Shown: positions 1-7,515, counted from the stretch's first letter. The stretch: DNA of 64,000 bases from Sphingopyxis sp. YF1 (GCF_022701295.1 NZ_CP033204.1:1054001-1118000), one strand, 5' to 3'. A program made the numbers and translations. Notes: a model not told the origin generated them from the letters alone.

Positions 1-391
1 TACGCGCGCGACCGCGCAGGCTGCGCTCGCCCGCGGCGGTGAAGCGGTAATAATAGGGGCGGTCGGGGAGCAGTCCCGCGACCTCGACATGGACGCTGTG
101 CGCGAGTTCGGGACGCGCGAGCTCGGTACCCTTGGCAACGACGTCGCGGAACCCGGTATCGCTCGCGACCTCCCATTCGACCGGCACATTGGTCAGCGGC
201 ATGCCGCCGTGGCGTTCCATCGGCTCGGGCGCGAGGCGCGTCCAGATGACGAAGCCGTCGCTCGCCGGATCGCCCGCCGCGACGCCCAGCTTGAACGGGA
301 AGTCGCGCAGTATGCCCTGCGCGCGGACGATCGCCGGCGCGGCAAGGCCGGTCAGTGCGGCGGTGGCGAGGAAATGGCGGCGGTCAAACAT
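1..391 (-). CDS. phoD: PhoD-like alkaline phosphatase, N-terminal part (cut by window edge)
   Basis: Only the first 130 residues are inside the window. The protein opens with a short Tat-type signal (MFDRRHFLATAALTGLAAPA), so it is probably exported folded to the periplasm. It continues into the Ig-like N-terminal domain of PhoD phosphatases, recognisable by GVAAGDPASDGFVIWTRLAP, by the stretch ending in VPVEWEVA, and by PDRPYYYRF. The family hydrolyses phosphodiesters and phosphomonoesters during phosphate starvation; the metal-binding catalytic domain lies outside the window. The SD sequence AGAGG and the A of the start codon sit at and within one arm of a 10-bp inverted repeat. A second phosphatase of the PHO type, PhoX, lies about 5 kb away. 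Confidence 0.85.
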   Translation of the reverse strand, partial: MFDRRHFLATAALTGLAAPAIVRAQGILRDFPFKLGVAAGDPASDGFVIWTRLAPEPMERHGGMPLTNVPVEWEVASDTGFRDVVAKGTELARPELAHSVHVEVAGLLPDRPYYYRFTAAGERSLRGRAR

Positions 392-441
392 GGCTGGTTT
401 CCTCTGGGAGGCGAATCATGCGACCCTCGATAAACCAGCCA
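391..441 (-). promoter_or_regulatory. Inverted repeat in the phoD leader that pairs with the start codon
   Basis: On the minus strand TGGCTGGTTT (441-432) and AAACCAGCCA (400-391) are perfect reverse complements separated by 31 nt. The 3' arm begins directly after the SD-like AGAGG and includes the A of the ATG, so a folded transcript would hold the initiation region. A transcription-factor operator is the alternative reading. The pairing is seen directly; a regulatory role is inferred. Confidence 0.45.
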
Positions 442-479
442 TGTGGGACTTCAATGACCGAAGCGAAGGCTTTGGCGCG

Positions 480-1217
480 TCACATCAACATCCACAGCAT
501 CCAGACCGCCATGCCGACCATCGCCAGATTCTCGGTGAGCGAGACGAAGCCCAGCGGCACCTTGCTGCTGCCGCCGACGCAGGCGCATTTGAGTTCGCGC
601 TTTTCGACATAGACCGCATAGAAAACCGACACGGCGCCGATGCCGCCGATGAACAGCGCAACGGGGATCGACAGCCACGGCAGCGCATGCGCGGTCATCA
701 GCACGCCCGCCAGCCCCTCGGCAAAGGGATAGATGGTGCCATAGGGTACCCAGCGTTTCGCCAGCAGGTCGTAATTCAGGAACATCGTCGAAAATTTGTC
801 GATGTCCTGCAATTTGAGCAGCGCCAGCACGATCATGCTGAACGAGATGAACCATTCGGCGGCGCGCAGCGTGAGGGCGTCGCCATAGGCCGCGTGCGAG
901 GTCGCGAGCGCCATCAGCGCGGTCATGACGAACAGCGCGATCACCGGGCGATAGCTGGTCGCGTCGGGATCGGCGACCTTCAGACCGAAATGGCGGCGCA
1001 GATCGTCGTAGCCGCCGATCCGCACGCCATCGATGAAGGCCTGCGGTGTCGTCTTGACGTCATGTTCGGCCTTGAACGCGTCGGTTTCCTCGCGCGTCGT
1101 CAGCCAGCGGTCGTCGACCGTGTAGCCTTTTCGTTCGAGCAAATATTTGGCTTTGAGGCCATAGGGGCAGGTGTGGCCGGGCATGACCATGCGATGGAGG
1201 GTTGCTTGCTTTGTCAT
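480..1217 (-). CDS. Glutaredoxin-MauE/DoxX fusion membrane protein
   Basis: A protein of 245 residues with two parts. Residues 1 to about 85 form a glutaredoxin-like domain with an active site GHTCPYGLKAK, a CPYG single-thiol version, and the cis-proline motif TTPQAFIDG. The rest is a four- to five-helix membrane domain of the MauE/DoxX type ending with a cysteine-glycine motif (KCACVGGSSKVPLG) and SLTENLAM. MauE-like proteins pass reducing equivalents or handle thiols at the membrane, so this is probably a redox or metal-stress protein; its substrate is unknown. ATG 1217 was chosen over 1226 because 1226 lies inside the predicted -10 box. The gene is divergent from a MerR regulator and carries a MerR-type promoter. 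Confidence 0.8.
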   Translation of the reverse strand: MTKQATLHRMVMPGHTCPYGLKAKYLLERKGYTVDDRWLTTREETDAFKAEHDVKTTPQAFIDGVRIGGYDDLRRHFGLKVADPDATSYRPVIALFVMTALMALATSHAAYGDALTLRAAEWFISFSMIVLALLKLQDIDKFSTMFLNYDLLAKRWVPYGTIYPFAEGLAGVLMTAHALPWLSIPVALFIGGIGAVSVFYAVYVEKRELKCACVGGSSKVPLGFVSLTENLAMVGMAVWMLWMLM

Positions 1218-1224
1218 GCCCCCC

Positions 1225-1255
1225 ATATCGCATCCGTACTATGGTACGGAGTCAA
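1225..1255 (-). promoter_or_regulatory. MerR-type promoter/operator with 19-bp spacer
   Basis: On the minus strand the -35 box TTGACT (1255-1250) and the -10 box CGATAT (1230-1225) are separated by 19 bp. The spacer contains a perfect dyad CCGTAC-N4-GTACGG (1234-1249). Over-long spacers with such a dyad are the hallmark of MerR-family activated promoters, and this half-site equals the one in mercury mer operators. Transcription would start about 7 nt past the -10, essentially at ATG 1217, predicting a leaderless or nearly leaderless mRNA. Confidence 0.85.
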
Positions 1256-1258
1256 GCG

Positions 1259-1681
1259 ATGCAGTTCACGATCGGAAAACTGGCCGCCGCGGGCGGTGTC
1301 GGTGTCGAGACCGTCCGCTATTATCAGCGCCGCGGACTGCTCGCGACGCCGGTGCGCAGTGGCGGTGACGGCTGGGGCGGCGGCATCCGACGCTATGGCG
1401 AGGATGATCTGGGCCGTCTCAAATTCATCCGCGCGGCGCAGGGGGCCGGCTTCACCCTCGAAGAAATCGGCGAATTGCTCGCGCTCGAAGGCGGCGACGA
1501 CCGGGCGCGGGTGCGCCGTCTTGCGCGGCTGCGGATCGACGCGCTGGATGCCAAGATCGCTCAGATGACAGAAACCCGCGCGGCGCTGGCGCGACTCGCC
1601 GACCAATGCGCGGCCAGCGATACGGGACCGTGCCCGATCCTGCGGGCGTTCGAGACGACGGCTGCGGTACGTCAAGCCTGA
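1259..1681 (+). CDS. MerR-family transcriptional regulator, mercury-MerR-like
   Basis: A protein of 140 residues with the MerR winged-helix DNA-binding region (FTIGKLAAAGGVGVETVRYY, then IRRYGEDDLGRLKF), a dimerisation helix, and a C-terminal loop with Cys117 and Cys125 (DQCAASDTGPCPIL). Overall it resembles the mercury regulator, but the position matching the third mercury ligand (Cys82 in Tn501 MerR) is Arg82, and the two remaining cysteines are one residue closer together. The wing carries a glycine-rich insertion. It is divergent from the glutaredoxin-MauE gene and probably controls the shared 19-bp-spacer promoter. No merT, merP or merA is nearby, so the inducer is unknown. ATG 1259 gives the family-typical N-terminus. 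Confidence 0.88.
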   Translation: MQFTIGKLAAAGGVGVETVRYYQRRGLLATPVRSGGDGWGGGIRRYGEDDLGRLKFIRAAQGAGFTLEEIGELLALEGGDDRARVRRLARLRIDALDAKIAQMTETRAALARLADQCAASDTGPCPILRAFETTAAVRQA

Positions 1682-2154
1682 GCCGCGGCGCTGCGAGAGG
1701 CCATTGCGTTGGCCATCCGGGTCAGGGTTTCCATCATCGCGTCGCGAATTTCGGGATCGCCGGGACGCACTTCGTCCATCGCGCGGGCCATCGCGTCGAT
1801 CCATTGCCGCGATACGTTGTGGGTCATGCCGGACAGCGCGGCATGGGCCGACATGACGCACACGCCGGGTCGTTGCTTGAACCACTGGCGTGGGCCGCCG
1901 GTCCACGCAATCAGGAAATCGGTCAGGGACTCGCGCGTCGGCCCCAGGTCGGGCGCGTGTATCGCCCGCAGTTCGGCATAGGCTTTCTCATTGTCCATCA
2001 GTTCGTAGAAGCGCGCGACGAGTTGCGCGATCGGAGCGCGGCCTCCGAGGCGATGAAAGGGCAGTCCATTCTGTGTCATCGCCGCCGCTATGGCCGATTG
2101 GCGGCCGGCGTCTTTGCGCTCGATCAACGATGAAGAGGCACTGTTTCCCGACAT
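1672..2154 (-). CDS. Truncated haemoglobin, group II
   Basis: A protein of 160 residues with a group II truncated globin fold: FHRLGGRAPIAQLVARFYEL with B10 Tyr50, APDLGPTRESLTDFL, WTGGP, proximal His104 in MSAHAAL, and Trp118 of the G8 position (SRQWIDAM). Such globins bind oxygen and NO and are linked to NO or peroxide detoxification in the cytoplasm. The 3' end overlaps the last codons of the convergent MerR gene by 10 bases. The gene is divergent from a globin-coupled diguanylate cyclase with only 92 bp between. ATG 2154 has an AAGGA Shine-Dalgarno sequence in a hairpin loop. Starting at Met26 instead would give a more typical family length. Confidence 0.85.
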   Translation of the reverse strand: MSGNSASSSLIERKDAGRQSAIAAAMTQNGLPFHRLGGRAPIAQLVARFYELMDNEKAYAELRAIHAPDLGPTRESLTDFLIAWTGGPRQWFKQRPGVCVMSAHAALSGMTHNVSRQWIDAMARAMDEVRPGDPEIRDAMMETLTRMANAMASRSAAAQA

Positions 2155-2170
2155 TGTCCTTCGGAAACAG
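2141..2170 (-). promoter_or_regulatory. Hairpin displaying the globin SD and start codon in its loop
   Basis: On the minus strand CTGTTTCC (2170-2163) pairs perfectly with GGAAACAG (2148-2141). The 14-nt loop contains AAGGA and the ATG at 2154. The 8-bp stem would therefore present the whole ribosome-binding region in a loop, a layout used by CsrA-type or other RNA-level control. It could also be a DNA operator. The pairing is seen; the role is inferred. Confidence 0.4.
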
Positions 2171-2246
2171 GCGTTCGGCGCCTCGACGATCGGGGGCCGT
2201 TGGCCTATGGAGCCCGCCACGCGGACGGTTCCGCGCGGAGGTGTGT

Positions 2247-3644
2247 GTGACGGTCGACGAATATGCGGGGTTGCGTTTCTGGAAGGCGGTCGACGACGGG
2301 ACGCGAACCAGAACCCGCGAGCGGCTGACGCATGTCGTCGACGCGCATGGTGACGATCTGGTCGCAACCTTTTACGGGGCGTTCCTGGGGCATGAGGAAG
2401 GCCGCGTCTTCCTGAAGCATTCGCTCGTCCAGCAGCGGCTGAGCCATTCGATGGCAGGATGGCTTCGCCGCCTGGCCGCTATCGACCCCCTGGGCGACCT
2501 GACCGAATTTGTCGCGGTCCAGATGCAGATCGGCGCGATCCACGCGCGGATGAAGGTGCCCGATCATCTGGTCCATCAGGGCGCGAGCCTGCTCAAGAGC
2601 CGAATGGCGTCGCACCTGTTGGCCGACCGCGGCGCCGGTGACGACATGGCCTCAACGCTGGTGATGATCGACGAACTGGTCGACTTTTCGATCTGTGCTA
2701 TGAGCAAGGCCTATCTGTCCGATGCGCGCGAACGCGCGCAGGTCGACGAGGCGTTCCGGCATTTTTCGCTGGGCCAGGACATTAATCTGGAACGCGAGAC
2801 GCAGCGCGCGGCGCTGATGGAATGGAGCCAGGAGGCGCTGTTCAATCTGTTCGGCGCCAGCGAGCATGACGAGCCCAAGAAGCTCGGCGCATCGGCGTTC
2901 GGACTGTGGATGCGTCACCGTGCTGGCGTTCTGTTCCAGGATTCTCCCTCCCTCGCGGGGATCGAGCGCGTCATGGCGGTGGTCGACGACGAATGCCTGC
3001 CGGCGGTCGCCGAAAATCGCGGCGGCGCGGACGCGCTCGGCCGCCTGAAGGAGCGGATCGACGAGATTGATTATCTGCTCAACGACATGTTCCAGGCGGC
3101 TGCGACGCTGGAGAATGGCCGCGACCCGCTGACGCGCACGCTCAACCGGCGCTTTCTGCCGTCGGTGCTGGGACGCGAGATCGCGCTTGCCAAGTCGCAC
3201 GGCACGCCGCTGTCGGTCGCGCTGGTCGACGTCGATCATTTCAAGCGCATCAACGACGACTATGGCCACGCCGCCGGTGATGTCGCACTGGGACATGTCG
3301 CCGATGCGCTGATGAGCGCGGTTCGCACGAGCGATTTCGTCTTTCGTTACGGCGGCGAGGAGTTTCTGCTGGTTTTTGCCGAAACGGACCGCGACGCCGC
3401 GGCGCGGATGGCAGAACGGTTGCGGGTAACGCTGTCGCAGAAGCCGCTGCCTGTCAGCGACCGCGACGCGCTGCGCCTGACGGTATCGATCGGGGTGGCG
3501 GCCTTTGAAGGGCACCCCGACTATCAATATCTGGTCAACAATGCTGACAGCGCGCTGTACGAGGCCAAGCGTCTCGGCCGCGATCGCGTGCATGTGCACG
3601 AGGGTGCGGCACGGGAAGCGGCGCTGGTCCGCAATTTCGCATAG
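2247..3644 (+). CDS. Globin-coupled sensor diguanylate cyclase (DosC-like)
   Basis: A protein of 465 residues. Residues 1-155 are a sensor globin with distal Tyr43 (TFYGAFLGHE) and probable proximal His99 in IGAIHARMKVP. A middle helical domain follows (about 156-285), then a GGDEF domain (about 290-450) with RDPLTRTLNRRFL, the active-site GGEEF at 369-373, and an RxxD inhibitory site (R360-D363). The layout and length match E. coli DosC. It should make cyclic di-GMP from GTP in response to oxygen, NO or haem redox state in the cytoplasm. GTG 2247 was chosen because GGAGG lies 5 nt upstream. It is divergent from the truncated haemoglobin gene, which suggests a gas-sensing module. Confidence 0.88.
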   Translation: MTVDEYAGLRFWKAVDDGTRTRTRERLTHVVDAHGDDLVATFYGAFLGHEEGRVFLKHSLVQQRLSHSMAGWLRRLAAIDPLGDLTEFVAVQMQIGAIHARMKVPDHLVHQGASLLKSRMASHLLADRGAGDDMASTLVMIDELVDFSICAMSKAYLSDARERAQVDEAFRHFSLGQDINLERETQRAALMEWSQEALFNLFGASEHDEPKKLGASAFGLWMRHRAGVLFQDSPSLAGIERVMAVVDDECLPAVAENRGGADALGRLKERIDEIDYLLNDMFQAAATLENGRDPLTRTLNRRFLPSVLGREIALAKSHGTPLSVALVDVDHFKRINDDYGHAAGDVALGHVADALMSAVRTSDFVFRYGGEEFLLVFAETDRDAAARMAERLRVTLSQKPLPVSDRDALRLTVSIGVAAFEGHPDYQYLVNNADSALYEAKRLGRDRVHVHEGAAREAALVRNFA

Positions 3645-3650
3645 CCTTCC

Positions 3651-3673
3651 GTCCGGTTCGAGGCGAACCGGAC
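3651..3673. terminator. Hairpin between convergent genes
   Basis: GTCCGGTTCG and CGAACCGGAC form a perfect 10-bp stem with loop AGG, 6 bp after the cyclase stop codon and before the ychF stop on the other strand. There is no clear T-run, so it may act as a bidirectional transcript-end stabiliser. Confidence 0.55.
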
Positions 3674-3683
3674 CGGACCGACG

Positions 3684-4781
3684 TCAGCTGTGCAGGAAAT
3701 GCATGACGTCGCCGTCGTGCACGACATAGGCCTTGCCCTCGGCGCGCAGCTTGCCCGCCTCGCGGGCCTTCGCTTCGCCGCCCAGCGTGACATAGTCATC
3801 GTAGGCGATCGTTTCGGCGCGGATGAAGCCCTTCTGGAAATCGCTGTGGATCTCGCCCGCCGCTTCGGGCGCGGTGGCGCCGGTGTGAACGGTCCACGCG
3901 CGCGCTTCCTGCGGCCCGACGGTGAAGAAGGTGATCAGGTGGAGCAGTTCGTAACCGGCGCGGATGACACGCGCGAGGCCGGTTTCGGTGAGGCCCATTT
4001 CGGACAGGAACTCCATCCGGTCGGGCATGTCCATCGTCACCAGTTCGCTTTCGATCGCGGCCGAAACGACCACAGCCTGCGCGCCCTCTGCGGTGGCCTT
4101 GGCGAAGACCTTTTCGGAGAAGGCGTTGCCGTTGGCGGCGCTGCCTTCGTCGACGTTGCAGACATAGAGGACGGGTTTCGAGGTCAGGAGCTGCGCGGTG
4201 CGCAGCACGCGGGCTTCCTCGTCGTCGCGGGGCTGGGTCAGCCGCGCGGGCTTGCCCTCGCGCAGCAGGTCGAGCGCCTGGCCGAGCACCGACGCCGCGA
4301 TCTTGGCTTCCTTGTCGCCCTGCGCGGCCTTCTTGGCAAAGGCCGGGACGCGCTTTTCGAGGCTTTCGAGGTCGGCGAGCAGCAGCTCGGTCTCGACCGT
4401 CTCGGCGTCGGCGACCGGATCGACGCGATTTTCGACATGCTGGATGTCGTCATCCTCGAAGCAGCGCAGCACGTGGACGATCGCGTCGACTTCGCGGATG
4501 TTGCCGAGGAACTGGTTGCCGAGGCCTTCGCCCTTCGACGCGCCGCGCACGAGGCCGGCGATGTCGACGAAGGCGAGCTGGGTCGCGATGATCTTCTTGC
4601 TGCCCGCGATCGCGGCGAGCTTTTCGAGCCGCGCATCGGGGACCGCGACGTTCCCGATATTCGGTTCGATCGTGCAGAAGGGGTAGTTCGCCGCCTGTGC
4701 CGCCGCCGTTTCGGTCAGTGCATTGAAGAGGGTGGACTTGCCGACATTGGGAAGGCCGACGATCCCGCATTTGAAACCCAT
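3684..4781 (-). CDS. ychF: Redox-regulated ATPase/GTPase YchF
   Basis: A protein of 365 residues, the usual length for YchF/EngD. It has the P-loop GLPNVGKSTLFN at the N-terminus, the switch and G3 region FVDIAGLVRGASKGEGLGNQ, and a C-terminal TGS domain (ITFFTVGPQEARAWTVHTGA to KAYVVHDGDVMHFLHS). YchF belongs to the Obg family but prefers ATP and binds the ribosome. In many bacteria it sits next to pth; here pth is 5 kb away on the same strand. ATG 4781 places the P-loop at residue 8, as in homologues. Confidence 0.97.
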   Translation of the reverse strand: MGFKCGIVGLPNVGKSTLFNALTETAAAQAANYPFCTIEPNIGNVAVPDARLEKLAAIAGSKKIIATQLAFVDIAGLVRGASKGEGLGNQFLGNIREVDAIVHVLRCFEDDDIQHVENRVDPVADAETVETELLLADLESLEKRVPAFAKKAAQGDKEAKIAASVLGQALDLLREGKPARLTQPRDDEEARVLRTAQLLTSKPVLYVCNVDEGSAANGNAFSEKVFAKATAEGAQAVVVSAAIESELVTMDMPDRMEFLSEMGLTETGLARVIRAGYELLHLITFFTVGPQEARAWTVHTGATAPEAAGEIHSDFQKGFIRAETIAYDDYVTLGGEAKAREAGKLRAEGKAYVVHDGDVMHFLHS

Positions 4782-4923
4782 AAGAACTCCGTCGTTCCGG
4801 CAGCTGCCGGTATCGCCCGCGCCCCTAGCGCCCATTGCGCCGCGACGCCAGCCCCGACGCGGTCGTGGGTCGGATCGAGCGCGGTTGCGCGGTGTTCAGC
4901 CTTGCGCTCTTATCAGCCCCGTC

Positions 4924-5589
4924 ATGACGCGATGCCTCCGATACGCCCTGCCGATCCTGACGCTGGCGCTCGTCGGCGGGGCCGCGGTGGCGACCCCGCG
5001 CTCCTTCGAAGCCGATGTGCTGGCCGAACTCAACCGCTTTCGCGGCGATCCGGCGGGCTATGCGCGGGTGCTGCGCGGCTATCGGCCGCGCTTCGCCGGC
5101 AAGCTGCTGCGGGGCGAGGATGAGGGGGAAATCGACATATTGACCCACGAAGGGGTGGCCGCGGTCGACGAAGCGATCCGCGACCTGCGTCCCGCCCGTC
5201 CGCTCGCGCGGCTCGAACGCGGCGAGGTGCTGGCGCGCGCGGCCGCCGATCATGTATCGGTGCAATCGCGGTCGGGCGCGGTCGGCCATTATACGAAGGG
5301 TCGCGGGCCGGGCGAACGCGTCCGGGCGCGGGGCGGCGGACCCTATGTCAGCGAGGTCATCACGTACGGCCATCACGGCCCCGCCTCGGTCGTCCACCAG
5401 CTGTTGATCGACGACGGCGTGCCCGACCGCGGCCATCGCCACAGCCTGTTGCGTGAGACGCATCGTTACGCCGGGGTGGCCTGCGGCCCGCACAAGGTTC
5501 ACCGCACCATGTGTGTGATCCTGATGGCGCCGACCCCCGACGGATCGCCGCCGCCGCCGCCTGTGCGGCCGGCGGCGAAAGCGCAATGA
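4924..5589 (+). CDS. Secreted CAP-domain (SCP-like) protein
   Basis: A protein of 221 residues with a Sec signal peptide (residues 1-23, LTLALVGGAAVATP) followed by a CAP domain: ADVLAELNRFRGDPAGYA, AAADHVSVQSRSGAVGHY, VSEVITYG, and DRGHRHSLLRETHRYAGVAC. The histidines and the conserved region match bacterial CAP proteins, whose biochemical role is mostly unknown. The C-terminus is a short proline run. It is divergent from ychF and convergent with phoX. ATG 4924 precedes a normal signal peptide. Confidence 0.8.
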   Translation: MTRCLRYALPILTLALVGGAAVATPRSFEADVLAELNRFRGDPAGYARVLRGYRPRFAGKLLRGEDEGEIDILTHEGVAAVDEAIRDLRPARPLARLERGEVLARAAADHVSVQSRSGAVGHYTKGRGPGERVRARGGGPYVSEVITYGHHGPASVVHQLLIDDGVPDRGHRHSLLRETHRYAGVACGPHKVHRTMCVILMAPTPDGSPPPPPVRPAAKAQ

Positions 5590-5597
5590 CGAGAAGG

Positions 5598-5630
5598 GAA
5601 AAGGCCAGCCCCTCGAAGAGAGACTGGCCC
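5598..5630 (-). terminator. Rho-independent terminator of phoX
   Basis: Read on the minus strand, GGCCAG and CTGGCC form the base of a hairpin with a partly paired interior, followed by TTTTCCC. It lies 20 bp after the phoX stop codon. Confidence 0.6.
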
Positions 5631-5649
5631 TTCCGGACATTCGCGACGA

Positions 5650-7515
5650 TCAGTTGCCGACGGGCTGGCTGTCGGTGCGGCGCACGACGACGGTCGACGA
5701 ACGCGGTTCCTGTCCGGATACCGGCCAGTTGCCGGTCGGATGCTGGATGTTGACGAAGAAGGTCTTGAGGTCGGGCGTGTAGGCGAGGCCGGTGATCTCG
5801 CAGCCCTCGGGGCCGACGAGGAAGCGCTTCGATTGCTTCGTCGCCTGGTCGAGGTAGAACATCGCATTGTGGCCGACGGTATCCTCGATGCTGACCCCCG
5901 ACGCACCCGAAGTGCCGGGAACGCTGTGATCGGTCTGGACCCACAGGCGACCCTGCGGATCGATGCGAATGCCGTCGGGGCTGGAGAAGGTGTCGCCCTT
6001 GATGTCGCCGGTCAGGTTGGCACCGCCCGATGCCCAGGCCGGATCGCCCGCCAGCACGAATATTTCCCAGCTGAACTTGGTCGCGAGCGGTGAATCGCCC
6101 TCTTCGCGGAACTTCAGAATATGTCCGTGGCGGTTGGTGACGCGCGGATTGGCGGCGTCGGTGACGCGGCGGCCGCTGTTGTTGGTCAGCGTGACGAACA
6201 CCGCCTTGTTGTCGGGGGCGACCGTGATCCATTCGGGGCGGTCCATCACCGTGCCGCCCGCAACGCGCGCCGCGGCCTTGCAGTTGATCAGCACGTCGGC
6301 CTGGTTGTTGAAGGCGACGGTCACCGGCGCGGGCGGCGTCGTGCTCTGGCTCACGTTGCCGGGGTCCTGCGCGGTGGTGGTCAGGCCGTTCTGGCCGACG
6401 ACCAGCGCGCGCCATTCGCCCGTGCCGTCGCCGTTGAAGCGCGCGACATAGAGCGTGCCATAGTCGAGCAGGTCGGTGTTCGCGGCGCGGTTGGTCTTGC
6501 TGAACGCGCGGTCGGGCACGAATTTATAGATGCACCCCGGGGTCGAATCGTCGCCCATGTAGAATGCGACGCGGTTGTCGGCGTTCGCCATGAACGCGAC
6601 ATTTTCATGATCGAAGCGGCCCATTGCGGTGCGCTTGGTCGGCGGCGCCAGTTCGAGCTGCGGATCGATCTCGACCACCCAGCCATAATTGCTGGCGGGC
6701 TGGCTGGGGTCGAAATAATTGTCGGTGGTTTCCTCGCAGGTGAGGTAGGTGCCCCACGGCGTGCGGCCGCTGGCGCAATTGTTGAGCATGCCCTTGATCG
6801 AACCCGACAGCAGGCCCGCGGCAGGGCCGCCGGCGCGATAGCTCGAATTGCCGGTGTAGCGCTTGTTGTAGCGCGAGCCCGATTTCACGGCCCATTTGCC
6901 GTCGCTGCCCTTGGCGACCTCGATGACGCCGATCCCGACGGCCGACAGCGCGAGCGCCTTCTGCTCGGCGCTCGCGGTCGCGATGTTGGGAACGCTCGCC
7001 ATCAGGATGTTGAAATCGGGATATTCGAAGTTGATCGCCAGCAGGCCGCCATTGTTGGGATCGACCCCGCTCAGCTCGAAATATTCCATGCCGTCATGGT
7101 TGCCGCCGGCCCATTTTTCGGCGACCGCGGCGGTGGGATAGCTACCCGAATAGGGCGTGCCCGCCTCGATCGAATCGCCGGCCTTCAGCAGCACTTCGGC
7201 GGTATAGCCTGCGGGCACCGTGACGATGTCGTTGCGGTTGGCGTTCACCGAGGTGAAATTGACCGCATAGCTGGTCGGCGTCGGGGTGGGGGTCGGCGTG
7301 GGAGTCGGCGTCGGGGTCGGCAGCGTCACCGTCGAATCGCCGTCCGAATCGCACGCGGCGATCACGGGCAGGGCCGACAGGCCGAACAGGCCGCCCACGA
7401 GCAGCGAGCGTCGCGACGGATTGCTGGCGACGATCGCCTCGAGGCTGTTCGGCCCGTCGAGATCGGCGGTCGCGCGGCGATAGGGCGCGCGGGCTTCGTC
7501 GGTAAGATGTGACAT
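5650..7515 (-). CDS. PhoX-family (DUF839) phosphatase, Tat lipoprotein
   Basis: A protein of 621 residues. A long N-region leads to a twin-arginine signal (SRRSLLVGG, residues 34-42) and then a lipobox ending at Cys55 (LPVIAAC), so the folded protein is probably exported and lipidated. A linker of eight Pro-Thr pairs (residues 66-81) follows. The rest is the DUF839/PhoX beta-propeller, with motifs such as AGGNHDGMEYF, LTCEETTDN, FDHENVAF, FSSPDGIRIDPQGRLWVQTD and GPEGCEITGLAYTPD. PhoX enzymes are calcium/iron alkaline phosphatases induced by phosphate limitation. A possible Pho box lies upstream. Exact substrate range cannot be read from the sequence. Confidence 0.85.
   Translation of the reverse strand: MSHLTDEARAPYRRATADLDGPNSLEAIVASNPSRRSLLVGGLFGLSALPVIAACDSDGDSTVTLPTPTPTPTPTPTPTPTSYAVNFTSVNANRNDIVTVPAGYTAEVLLKAGDSIEAGTPYSGSYPTAAVAEKWAGGNHDGMEYFELSGVDPNNGGLLAINFEYPDFNILMASVPNIATASAEQKALALSAVGIGVIEVAKGSDGKWAVKSGSRYNKRYTGNSSYRAGGPAAGLLSGSIKGMLNNCASGRTPWGTYLTCEETTDNYFDPSQPASNYGWVVEIDPQLELAPPTKRTAMGRFDHENVAFMANADNRVAFYMGDDSTPGCIYKFVPDRAFSKTNRAANTDLLDYGTLYVARFNGDGTGEWRALVVGQNGLTTTAQDPGNVSQSTTPPAPVTVAFNNQADVLINCKAAARVAGGTVMDRPEWITVAPDNKAVFVTLTNNSGRRVTDAANPRVTNRHGHILKFREEGDSPLATKFSWEIFVLAGDPAWASGGANLTGDIKGDTFSSPDGIRIDPQGRLWVQTDHSVPGTSGASGVSIEDTVGHNAMFYLDQATKQSKRFLVGPEGCEITGLAYTPDLKTFFVNIQHPTGNWPVSGQEPRSSTVVVRRTDSQPVGN
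7273..7320 (-). repeat. Eight Pro-Thr codon pairs in phoX
   Basis: Sixteen codons alternate Pro and Thr directly after the lipobox region. The DNA repeat is imperfect because codons vary (CCG/CCC, ACC/ACG/ACT), so the peptide has been kept rather than recently expanded by slippage. It probably tethers the enzyme away from the membrane. Confidence 0.8.

Noticed and set aside
1202..1261. Longer start for the MerR regulator (MLALSCPPYRIRTMV)
   Set aside because: The extra codons lie inside the divergent promoter dyad and the family starts at the residue encoded at 1259.
1217..1681. Classical mercury-resistance operon
   Set aside because: No merT, merP, merC or merA is present and the regulator lacks a mercury ligand.
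3690..5123. Long plus-strand frame opposite ychF
   Set aside because: Shadow of a strongly conserved GTPase on the other strand, no recognisable motif.
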